The notes under the pieces were generated by a model, which worked only from the letters and a program-made list of their open reading frames with translations, was not told the origin of the DNA and made no database searches. The translations under genes and the position numbers were made by a program. From Methylacidiphilaceae bacterium (GTDB lineage Bacteria > Verrucomicrobiota > Verrucomicrobiia > Methylacidiphilales > Methylacidiphilaceae), in the NCBI GenBank assembly GCA_028687155.1, contig JAQUAR010000146.1, positions 1 through 5,004 of the forward strand: 5,004 bases of DNA, read 5' to 3'. Shown in pieces: positions 1 to 5,004 of the stretch. Position 1 is the first letter of the stretch; each line of letters opens with the position of its first letter.

Positions 1-356
1 GGAGCGGCTGGCGCAGCCGCGGCGATCTCCAGGTCGAGGTGACCGTCGCCCATGCTTCTCCCGCCGGGCGCGGCTCCGTCGGGGTGGTTCCCGCCCGGAT
101 CTCCCACACCCGCTTTGCCCCGGAGCGGACCCATGCCTTCGTCTGCGGACCCGAGGTGATGATGCGCTTTACGGCCGTTGCTCTTCTGGGTGCGGGAGTC
201 CCCTCCGCGCGGATCTTCCTTTCGCTCGAGCGGAACATGAAATGCGCCTTCGCCGTCTGCGGCCGCTGCCAATTCGGACCAACCTTTATCTGCCGGGACG
301 GACCGGTCTTCTCCTACGACCGGATCGCCCGTCTCCTTTCCCTTCGGGAACTCTGA
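1..356 (+). CDS. hydG: Group 3b [NiFe] hydrogenase gamma subunit, FAD/NAD(P)-binding (3' part only)
   Basis: This is the C-terminal 117 residues of the flavoprotein subunit that passes electrons between the hydrogenase module and NAD(P)(H) in the cytoplasm. The reading frame is open from base 3 to the TGA at 354-356, and the start lies outside the window. Seen directly: a CGPE motif (visible residues 48-51), typical of the end of the ferredoxin-NADP reductase-like nucleotide-binding domain. It is followed by a four-cysteine [2Fe-2S] motif, C81-x4-C86-x2-C89-x7-C97, and then the DGPVFSYD tail. PyrK/DHOD-type electron-transfer proteins and HydG share this layout. The small subunit starts 2 nt downstream, which matches the usual HydB-G-D-A order and excludes PyrK. 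One small oddity: the four residues between the first two cysteines are AFAV, where I expect a glycine-rich stretch in this family. The cysteines themselves are intact. Function is inferred from motif and neighbours. Confidence 0.88.
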   Translation, partial: SGWRSRGDLQVEVTVAHASPAGRGSVGVVPARISHTRFAPERTHAFVCGPEVMMRFTAVALLGAGVPSARIFLSLERNMKCAFAVCGRCQFGPTFICRDGPVFSYDRIARLLSLREL

Positions 357-358
357 TC

Positions 359-1132
359 ATGCCCGCTCGACCCCGCCTTGCCGTCTGGAAATTCGCCTCC
401 TGCGACGGCTGTCAGCTCTCGCTCCTCGACTGCGAGGAGGAGCTGCTGTCGCTGGCGGAAGCAGTCGAGATCGGCTATTTCCTGGAAGCCTCCCGGAAGA
501 CGCTCCCGGGACCCTACGACCTATCGCTCGTCGAGGGCTCGATCACCACCCCGGAGGATGCCGAGCGGATCCGGGAGGTGCGCCGCCTCTCCAAGAAGCT
601 CGTCACGATCGGCGCCTGCGCGACCGCGGGGGGGATCCAGGCCTTGCGCAACTTCGCCCGCGTCGAGGAGTTCGTTTCGGCGGTCTACGCCTCGCCCGAA
701 TATATCCGAACCCTCGACCGCTCGACCCCGATCGCCGCCCATGTCCCGGTCGACTTCGAGCTCCAGGGCTGCCCGATCAACCGCTTCCAGCTCCTGGAGG
801 TGATCTCGGCCTTCCTGGCCGGCCGAACCCCAGCGATCCCCCGCTACAGCGTCTGCCTCGAATGCAAGCGGGCGGGAACCCCCTGTGTCCTGGTCGCCCG
901 GGGAATCCCTTGCCTGGGTCCGGTGACCCAGGCCGGCTGCGGAGCGATCTGTCCCGGCTACGCCCGAGGCTGCTACGGCTGCTATGGGCCGATGGAGTCC
1001 CCGAATCCCCCGAGCCTCGGGCGCCGCTGGCAGGCGCTCGGCGCCTCCGAACGTGATCTCCACCGTGTCTTCCGGACCTTCAACGCGGGGGCGGAGCCCT
1101 TTCGCCGGGAAAGCGAGGCCCATGGCGGTTAG
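359..1132 (+). CDS. hydD: Group 3b [NiFe] hydrogenase small (delta) subunit, Fe-S electron relay
   Basis: This 257-aa protein carries electrons from the NiFe site of the large subunit to the flavoprotein module. The N-terminal domain has the proximal-cluster ligands: C15 and C18 (SCDGC), C87 (GACATAGG) and C138 (GCPIN). The C-terminal domain (about residues 160-210) is a cysteine-rich, ferredoxin-like segment with C166, C169, C176, C185, C194, C198, C205 and C208, including [10 protein letters not shown] and CYGCYGP. That is enough for two further [4Fe-4S] clusters, as in group 3 enzymes. There is no Tat signal or membrane anchor, so the enzyme is cytoplasmic. The frame is open upstream to 242, but the ATG at 359 is preferred: it sits 2 nt after the hydG stop, has GGGAA about 8 nt before it, and yields the normal family N-terminus just ahead of the CDGC motif. 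The 3' end overlaps hydA by 11 nt. The last 45 or so residues, after the Cys-rich domain, carry no motif I recognise. Confidence 0.95.
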   Translation: MPARPRLAVWKFASCDGCQLSLLDCEEELLSLAEAVEIGYFLEASRKTLPGPYDLSLVEGSITTPEDAERIREVRRLSKKLVTIGACATAGGIQALRNFARVEEFVSAVYASPEYIRTLDRSTPIAAHVPVDFELQGCPINRFQLLEVISAFLAGRTPAIPRYSVCLECKRAGTPCVLVARGIPCLGPVTQAGCGAICPGYARGCYGCYGPMESPNPPSLGRRWQALGASERDLHRVFRTFNAGAEPFRRESEAHGG

Positions 1133-2411
1133 GAAGATCTCGCTCGAAGCGCTTGCCCGAGTCGAAGGCGAGGGGAGCTTGGAGCTCTCCCTCCATGAGG
1201 GGAAAGTAGAGACCGCCCGGCTCAAGATCTTTGAGCCCCCGCGCTTCTTCGAGGCCTTCCTTCGGGGCCGGGCCTTTTCCGAGGTTCCCGACATCGTGGC
1301 CCGGATCTGCGGGATCTGCCCGGTCGCCTACCAGATGAGCGCGGTCCATGCTCTCGAGCAGGGGCTCGGGATCGTCGTGGACGGTCCCCTCCGGCTCCTC
1401 CGGCGGCTGCTCTACTGCGGGGAGTGGATCGAGAGCCATGTCCTCCATATCGTGATGCTCCATGCCCCCGATTTTCTCGGGCTCCCCGACGCGATCGCGA
1501 TCTCCCGGGAGCACCGCGCAGAGGTCGAGCGGGCCTTGGCCCTCAAGCGGGCGGGCAACGAGATCCTCCGCGTCCTGGGCGGCCGGGAGATCCACCCGAT
1601 CAACGTCCGGGTGGGGGGCTTCTACCGGCTGCCGACGCCCTCCGAGCTCTCCGCGCTTCGGGAAAAGCTGGAGAGGGCCAGGGAGGAGGCGGTCGCACTC
1701 CTCCGCTGGGTCGCGACCTTCCCTTGCCCCGAGTGCGAGCGCGACTACGAGTTCGTCTCCCTCCGCCACCCCTCCGAGTATCCGATGAACGAGGGACGGG
1801 TGGTCTCGAATCGGGGGCTTTCTCTGGCCGCGGAGGAGTTTGATTCGGCATTCGAGGAGAGCCATCTCCCGCACTCGACCGCGCTCTACTGCCGCTTCCG
1901 GGAGCGGGGCAGCTATCTGGTTGGCCCGTTGGCCCGGTACAACCTCAACTTCGACCGCCTCTCCCCTTGGGTCCAATCCCTCGCCCGCGAGGCAGGCCTC
2001 GGGCCCGTCTGCCGCAACCCTTTCCAGAGCATCTTGGTCCGGTCGGTCGAAGTGCTCTTCGCCTGCGAGGAAGCTCTCCGGCTCCTCTCCCTTTACGAGC
2101 CGCCCGAGGCTCCCTCGGTGGCGCTCCCCGCAATCCCGGGCGAGGGCCACGCCGCGACCGAGGCCCCCCGCGGGCTGCTCTACCACCGCTACCGCTTCGA
2201 CCGCGAGGGGACGATCGAGGAAGCCAGAATCGTTCCTCCCACCTCCCAGAACCAGGCCTCGATCGAGGAGGATCTCCGGCTCTGGGCCGAGCGCCACCTC
2301 TCCGAGCCCGAGGAGAGCCTCCGCGACCGGTGCGAGCAGGCGATCCGCAACTACGATCCCTGCATCTCCTGCTCGACCCACTTCCTCCGGCTTGTGATTC
2401 GACGCTCATGA
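1122..2411 (+). CDS. hydA: Group 3b [NiFe] hydrogenase large (alpha) subunit, catalytic
   Basis: This 429-aa precursor holds the NiFe(CN)2CO active site that interconverts H2 with protons and electrons. The N-terminus shows RVEGEG (residues 13-18). The L1 motif [14 protein letters not shown] supplies ligands C63 and C66, and the PVAYQMSA continuation is characteristic of group 3b rather than of membrane uptake enzymes. The C-terminal L2 motif DPCISCSTH supplies C414 and C417. It is followed by nine residues after H420 (FLRLVIRRS), the peptide expected to be removed by the endopeptidase encoded next door after nickel insertion. The ATG at 1122 is chosen because the protein then begins at the family's normal N-terminus; the frame stays open further upstream only because of base composition. 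The start overlaps the end of hydD by 11 nt and the stop overlaps the protease ATG (ATGA), indicating translational coupling. All four nickel/iron cysteines are present, so the subunit looks functional. Confidence 0.96.
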   Translation: MAVRKISLEALARVEGEGSLELSLHEGKVETARLKIFEPPRFFEAFLRGRAFSEVPDIVARICGICPVAYQMSAVHALEQGLGIVVDGPLRLLRRLLYCGEWIESHVLHIVMLHAPDFLGLPDAIAISREHRAEVERALALKRAGNEILRVLGGREIHPINVRVGGFYRLPTPSELSALREKLERAREEAVALLRWVATFPCPECERDYEFVSLRHPSEYPMNEGRVVSNRGLSLAAEEFDSAFEESHLPHSTALYCRFRERGSYLVGPLARYNLNFDRLSPWVQSLAREAGLGPVCRNPFQSILVRSVEVLFACEEALRLLSLYEPPEAPSVALPAIPGEGHAATEAPRGLLYHRYRFDREGTIEEARIVPPTSQNQASIEEDLRLWAERHLSEPEESLRDRCEQAIRNYDPCISCSTHFLRLVIRRS

Positions 2412-2878
2412 CCGCTGGTGCCGATCTCCGCTCCCTCAGACCTCTGCTCCTCGCCGGTCTGGGCAATCCCGACCGGGGCGACGACGGCTTCGGACCCGCG
2501 GTCCTCGCCCGCCTGGCGCGGCTCTCCCTTCCCGAATCCGAGCGGATCGTCTGCGCCCGGCCGCTCGACCTGCTCGATCACTGGCCCGGCCGGCGGCTTG
2601 CGATCGTCGTCGACGCCGCCTTGGGCGAGGAGCCCGGCAGGCTCCGCCGACTGGAGCCGCTCACCGAAGGGCTTCCCCGGCCCGCTTCCTCTTCCACCCA
2701 CGGGCTTGGGCTCGCCGAGGCGATCGAGCTCGGCCGCTCCTTGGGCCTGCTTCCGGCGCGGCTGATCGTCTATGCGGCCGAAGGGCTCGACTTCTCTCCG
2801 GGAGCCCCGCTTTCTGCGCCGATCGCCGCGGCGGTGGAAGAGGCGGTGGCGCGAATTGCCGAAGAGTGCCGCGGATAG
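2408..2878 (+). CDS. [NiFe] hydrogenase maturation endopeptidase (HycI/HybD/HoxW/FrxA family)
   Basis: This 156-aa protease cuts the C-terminal extension from the nickel-loaded large subunit so that the active site can close. Seen: the N-terminal [13 protein letters not shown] motif (residues 17-29), the signature of this family. The three nickel-sensing ligands defined in HybD (an acidic residue, an Asp and a His) align by eye with D26, D69 (in VVDAA) and H98 (in STHGLGL). Position 26 is Asp where E. coli HybD has Glu. Length matches the family (about 150-170 aa). The ATG at 2408 overlaps the hydA stop in an ATGA junction, so synthesis is probably coupled to that of its substrate. The frame extends far upstream inside hydA, but only as a compositional shadow. 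Its position makes HydA, with its nine-residue tail, the evident substrate. I leave the symbol blank because naming differs between systems. It is the last gene of the operon. Confidence 0.92.
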   Translation: MTAGADLRSLRPLLLAGLGNPDRGDDGFGPAVLARLARLSLPESERIVCARPLDLLDHWPGRRLAIVVDAALGEEPGRLRRLEPLTEGLPRPASSSTHGLGLAEAIELGRSLGLLPARLIVYAAEGLDFSPGAPLSAPIAAAVEEAVARIAEECRG

Positions 2879-2963
2879 GCGGGAAGGGCGGTTGCGGCCT
2901 CGAAGCCCGCGAGCGCAGTTCCTTCGCAGGCGACCTATCCTTGCCAATACGGCACGCCATGCC

Positions 2964-4199
2964 ATGAATACAAGGATGATTCCTCGCTGGAAGACGGACA
3001 TCGTTCGCGCCCGGCTCGATCAATTTCCCGCCGTGGCTCTGCTCGGTCCCCGGCAGGTCGGGAAGACCACGCTCGGCGAGCAGATCGGCCGAGAGAGGCC
3101 GAGCGTCTACCTCGATCTCGAGAATCCGGCCGACCGGGAAAAGTTATCCGATGCCGCTTTCTATCTGGGCAGCCAGGAAGATAAACTCGTGATCCTCGAC
3201 GAAGTCCATCGGATTCCCGAGCTCTTCCAGACGTTGCGGGGGCTCATCGATCGCGGGCGGCGCCGAGGATCCCGTGCCGGACGGTTCCTCCTGCTCGGAT
3301 CCGCCTCGATCGACCTATTGAAACAGACGGGCGAAACCCTGGCGGGCCGCATCGCGTATGTGGAGCTGGAGCCGTTCGGCGTGCTGGAAGTCGAGGAGGA
3401 CCGGGGCGAGAAGCTCTGGGTTCGCGGCGGCTTTCCGGACAGCTACCTCGCCGCTTCCGACGAAGCCAGCGCCGTTTGGAGAGAGAACTTCCTCCGCACG
3501 TATCTGGAGCGCGATATCCCGCAGCTGGGACCCCGCATCCCGGCCGAGACGCTCCGCCGGTTCTGGACCATGCTCGCGCACAATCAGGCGGGGGTCCTCC
3601 ATGCGGCGGAGCTGGCTCGGGGTCTCGGCATCGACGGCAAGACAGTTGCCCGCTATCTTGATCTGCTCGTCGATCTTCTTTTGGTCCGCCGCCTGTCTCC
3701 GTACTTCGTGAATGTGGGTAAGCGTCTCGTCAAGTCACCGAAGGTCTACGTGCGCGATAGCGGCATCGTCCATGCCCTCCTCGGACTCGAAAATCGGGAA
3801 GCGGTCTTGGGACATCCGGTCGTGGGCTCCAGTTGGGAGGGATTCGTATTGGAAAACCTGCTCCTGGCTGCGCCGGAACGGACAAAGCCGTTCTTCTATC
3901 GGACGGCCGCCGGAGCCGAGATCGATCTCGTTCTGGAGCTGCCCGGCGGAGAGCTCTGGGCGGTCGAAATCAAGCGGGGCCTGACTCCGAAGCTCGACCG
4001 GGGATTCCACCACGCGCGCGAGGACCTCCGGCCGCACCGTTCGTTTGTCGTCTATTCGGGCGAAGAACGCTACGCGAAGGAGCAGGGAGTCGAGGTCCTC
4101 GGCCTTCGGGATCTGGTGCGCATGCTAGCCGCCGGATGGGGTGGATCGCGCAGGGTGGGGCCGGATTCCCCATTCCACCGGATCCTCTTCCCTCCGTGA
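2964..4199 (+). CDS. AAA ATPase with C-terminal DUF4143 domain
   Basis: This 411-aa protein belongs to the large, poorly characterised family of AAA_14/DUF4143 ATPases. Walker A is GPRQVGKTT (residues 28-36, K34), Walker B is LVILDEVHRIP (D79, E80), and a sensor-like LLGSAS lies at 110-115. The middle (about 205-240) looks like a winged-helix segment. The DUF4143 part has YVRDSGIVHALLG (262-274), WEGFVLEN (291-298), GAEIDLV (317-323) and VEIKRG (334-339). The E297, D321 and E335-x-K337 arrangement resembles a PD-(D/E)xK nuclease core. Two in-frame ATGs are possible: 2964, and 2976, which gives MIPRWK, the common start of this family. Neither has a well-spaced Shine-Dalgarno site, so the first four residues are uncertain. 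An 85-nt spacer separates it from the hydrogenase genes. Family members are scattered among genomes and often horizontally acquired; no specific cellular role is established, and a link to hydrogenase is not implied. Confidence 0.9.
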   Translation: MNTRMIPRWKTDIVRARLDQFPAVALLGPRQVGKTTLGEQIGRERPSVYLDLENPADREKLSDAAFYLGSQEDKLVILDEVHRIPELFQTLRGLIDRGRRRGSRAGRFLLLGSASIDLLKQTGETLAGRIAYVELEPFGVLEVEEDRGEKLWVRGGFPDSYLAASDEASAVWRENFLRTYLERDIPQLGPRIPAETLRRFWTMLAHNQAGVLHAAELARGLGIDGKTVARYLDLLVDLLLVRRLSPYFVNVGKRLVKSPKVYVRDSGIVHALLGLENREAVLGHPVVGSSWEGFVLENLLLAAPERTKPFFYRTAAGAEIDLVLELPGGELWAVEIKRGLTPKLDRGFHHAREDLRPHRSFVVYSGEERYAKEQGVEVLGLRDLVRMLAAGWGGSRRVGPDSPFHRILFPP

Positions 4200-4240
4200 C
4201 GCCAAGCGGAGCCGGGAAGCCTCCCGCCGCAGGCGACTGG

Positions 4241-4255
4241 TTGGGAGACCCCCAA
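4241..4255 (+). repeat. Short inverted repeat (hairpin) downstream of the ATPase gene
   Basis: TTGGG (4241-4245) and CCCAA (4251-4255) form a perfect 5-bp stem around the loop AGACC. It lies 42 nt after the ATPase stop. A second weak fold, GGGA/TCCC flanked by GCGG/CCGC, spans 4206-4230. No T-tract follows either, so neither qualifies as a standard intrinsic terminator. They could act in Rho-dependent termination or mRNA 3'-end protection, or be chance pairing in G+C-rich DNA. Confidence 0.3.
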
Positions 4256-4305
4256 TGCATCTTCCTAATGATCTCGACGAAGAGTTCAGTGGATCGACTT
4301 GCGGG

Positions 4306-4333
4306 TTGACGGCCACCGAACGGAATGTAGGCT
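4306..4333 (+). promoter_or_regulatory. Possible sigma70-like promoter
   Basis: TTGACG at 4306-4311 matches five of six bases of a -35 box. After a 16-nt spacer, TAGGCT at 4328-4333 keeps the important TA....T of a -10 box. Transcription would start near 4340, upstream of the DUF6941-like segment and the HicB-like gene. If it is real, the TTG at 4299 could not be a start for this transcript, whereas a GTG at 4341 would be nearly leaderless. Chance occurrence is quite possible. Confidence 0.22.
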
Positions 4334-4587
4334 CAATGTCGTGGAGCAGGAGCCTGCCGCCGCGCTGATCTTTTCGGAATCGATCATTCGCGAGGCCAAT
4401 ACGGGAAAGCTATCGCTGATCCGTTGCTTCGGGATGTTCACCCCACCTTCTTTCCCGTTTCAGGCAGCCCCCTTTTTTGTCACCGCTCACGTAGCACAGC
4501 TCCACGGGAAGCCGGAGAAACTCAGTGGTGCGGTTCTCGCTTCCTCCCGGTTCCATCGGCGGCGGCTGCCATCGGGTCGGGATGGCC

Positions 4588-4593
4588 AGGAGG
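4588..4593 (+). promoter_or_regulatory. Strong Shine-Dalgarno site fixing the start of the HicB-like gene
   Basis: A perfect AGGAGG lies 6 nt before the ATG at 4600. It is the best ribosome-binding site in the window. It decides in favour of 4600 over the in-frame ATGs at 4525 and 4582, which have no comparable site. Confidence 0.7.
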
Positions 4594-4599
4594 TCGCTG

Positions 4600-4887
4600 A
4601 TGACCGTTGCCGAAAGGACCGTTGCCACAATTGCCCAACCACAAGTGGAAGCTGACGAACAGCCAACGCGCGCCCACGTCCCGATTGCGGAAGTAGTGTT
4701 TGCTGTGATCGAAGAGGATGGCCGGTATGTGGCTCGCTGGGACGATCCATCAGGGAGGGGCGGAATTACCACCCAATCGGAGAGCTGGGAAGCCTTGGAA
4801 GAAATGCTTTCGGAGGCTGTCCTTTGTCATTTTGACGACGAGAAGGTCCCAACATCGCTTCGTTACGTTTTTCTCAGCCGTTCCTAA
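4600..4887 (+). CDS. HicB-like small protein (type II antitoxin-like fold)
   Basis: This 95-aa protein resembles the HicB-like proteins that databases often mislabel '2-oxoisovalerate dehydrogenase'. The core (about residues 30-92) has the expected order: EVVFAVIEED (31-40), a beta strand with GRYVARW (41-47), GGITTQSESWEAL (54-66), EAVLCHF (72-78) and a final strand LRYVFLSRS (87-95). This is the partially degraded RNase H-like fold that neutralises HicA mRNA-interferase toxins in true pairs. The first 30 residues (Ala, Glu and Gln-rich) form an extension that I do not expect in the family, which usually begins at the first strand. The AGGAGG site nevertheless supports this start. There is no C-terminal helix-turn-helix or ribbon-helix-helix DNA-binding domain. 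No HicA-like frame is visible before the gene or in the 117 bases after it. It could be an orphan antitoxin, or its partner may lie beyond the window. Confidence 0.72.
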   Translation: MTVAERTVATIAQPQVEADEQPTRAHVPIAEVVFAVIEEDGRYVARWDDPSGRGGITTQSESWEALEEMLSEAVLCHFDDEKVPTSLRYVFLSRS

Positions 4888-4962
4888 AACCATAGACCAC
4901 TATTCCACTACCAGGGAAGATCGTCCACGACGTCGGCCAAACAGTGCTGCCGACGATTCGCG

Positions 4963-4981
4963 TGCCGGGGTTTCGCCGGCA
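4963..4981 (+). repeat. Short hairpin downstream of the HicB-like gene
   Basis: TGCCGG (4963-4968) pairs perfectly with CCGGCA (4976-4981) around a 7-nt loop. It lies 75 nt after the HicB-like stop. No T-tract follows, so an intrinsic terminator is not well supported. The remaining bases from 4888 to the end show no start codon with a ribosome-binding site and no recognisable gene. Confidence 0.25.
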
Positions 4982-5004
4982 AAGTCCGGGTAGCGCCCAA
5001 TGCT

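Larger units (their letters stand above)
4200..4599. other. 400-bp stretch without a securely called gene
   Basis: Between the ATPase stop and the HicB-like gene I see only weak elements. These are a 5-bp hairpin at 4241-4255, a possible promoter at 4306-4333 and an ORF lacking ATG whose middle part reads like a conserved protein (entered separately). The stretch includes a C5T6 homopolymer run at 4468-4478. By eye, A and T are more frequent from about 4240 to 4500 than in the hydrogenase genes. This suggests a decayed or inserted segment, but I found no terminal inverted repeats or target duplications. Confidence 0.5.
4299..4655 (+). pseudogene. Small conserved-looking ORF (DUF6941-like), probably a remnant or frame-damaged
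   Basis: The frame has no ATG start. It can begin only at TTG 4299 or GTG 4341, with in-frame stops at 4266 and 4269 just upstream. Residues about 14-82 counted from the TTG (to about 4544) read as a convincing folded protein. Key pieces are LIFSESIIREANTGKLSLI (23-41), a TPPSFPFQAAPFF block (48-60) and HGKPEKLSGAV (69-79). From memory this resembles small DUF6941-type proteins, in which a 'tissue/resource consumed' motif of the form (I/V)xxEAxTGKxSLIGxF precedes a FP-rich stretch; I could not check this. From about residue 83 the translation turns Arg-rich and unlike protein, and from 4600 it overlaps the HicB-like gene in another frame, so the natural C-terminus appears missing. An intact gene with a rare start is the alternative. 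No function can be assigned. Confidence 0.35.

Noticed and set aside
242..358. Upstream extension of the small subunit (39 extra residues)
   Set aside because: It overlaps the end of hydG in another frame, is Arg/Pro/Leu-rich and is not Tat-like. The ATG at 359 fits the family start and the operon spacing.
521..1294. Minus-strand ORF of 257 codons opposite hydD
   Set aside because: It lies antiparallel to a motif-rich real gene. Its translation is low-complexity Arg/Gly/Ala/Asp with no recognisable motif, as expected from G+C-rich codon bias.
1080..2381. Minus-strand ORF of 433 codons opposite hydA
   Set aside because: It is long only because third-position G+C suppresses stops. It mirrors hydA almost exactly and has no domain signature of its own.
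2942..2962. Terminator between the protease and ATPase genes
   Set aside because: Only 4-bp pairings such as TGCC/GGCA are present, with no T-tract.
2941..2969. Promoter for the ATPase gene (TTGCCA with 17-nt spacing to ATGAAT)
   Set aside because: The -10 candidate matches the consensus poorly and overlaps the first start codon, so it is not supportable.
4255..4368. Short ORF starting ATGCAT (37 codons) after the hairpin
   Set aside because: There is no ribosome-binding site, no motif and a Ser/Arg-rich end, and it overlaps the better-looking DUF6941-like frame.
4888..5004. Possible HicA toxin or other gene after the HicB-like gene
   Set aside because: None of the three plus frames gives a start with a ribosome-binding site or the Ser-Gly / Gly-Ser-His pattern of HicA. 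The ATG at 5000 is too close to the window end to judge.

Overview
The window is a G+C-rich bacterial (less likely archaeal) segment. Its first 60% is the distal part of an operon for a cytoplasmic, NAD(P)-linked [NiFe] hydrogenase of group 3b (the 'sulfhydrogenase' / bidirectional type, HydBGDA or HyhBGSL). The remainder is a looser accessory region on the same strand. The sequence alone does not name the species. A high-G+C chemolithotroph or facultative H2 metaboliser fits, and thermoacidophilic Verrucomicrobia such as Methylacidimicrobium are one possibility that I cannot prove.

Bases 1-2878 form the operon. It opens with the C-terminal 117 residues of the flavin/NAD(P)-binding gamma subunit (HydG), whose start lies upstream of the window. 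It continues with the small Fe-S subunit (HydD, 257 aa), the catalytic large subunit (HydA, 429 aa) and the maturation endopeptidase that trims the large-subunit C-terminus (156 aa). Junctions are tight: a 2-nt gap, an 11-nt overlap and a 4-nt ATGA overlap. This indicates one transcript with translational coupling. The beta subunit (HydB) is expected just upstream, because the usual order is B-G-D-A. Electrons from H2 at the NiFe site in HydA would pass through the Fe-S clusters of HydD to the flavin of the HydB/HydG module and on to NAD(P)+, or in reverse to make H2.

Bases 2879-2963 are a short spacer. Bases 2964-4199 encode a stand-alone AAA ATPase with a C-terminal DUF4143 (nuclease-fold-like) domain. 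This family is widely scattered and often horizontally acquired, and its link to the hydrogenase is probably only positional.

Bases 4200-4599 contain no securely called gene. They hold a short hairpin, a possible sigma70-like promoter and an ORF without an ATG start. Part of that ORF (about 4340-4544) reads like a conserved small protein resembling the DUF6941 group, but its C-terminus looks lost or out of frame. Bases 4600-4887 encode a 95-aa HicB-like small protein behind an excellent AGGAGG site. No HicA toxin partner is visible in the last 117 bases. No RNA genes, CRISPR arrays or intact insertion sequences were seen. All supported genes are on the plus strand; the long minus-strand ORFs are G+C-driven shadows.
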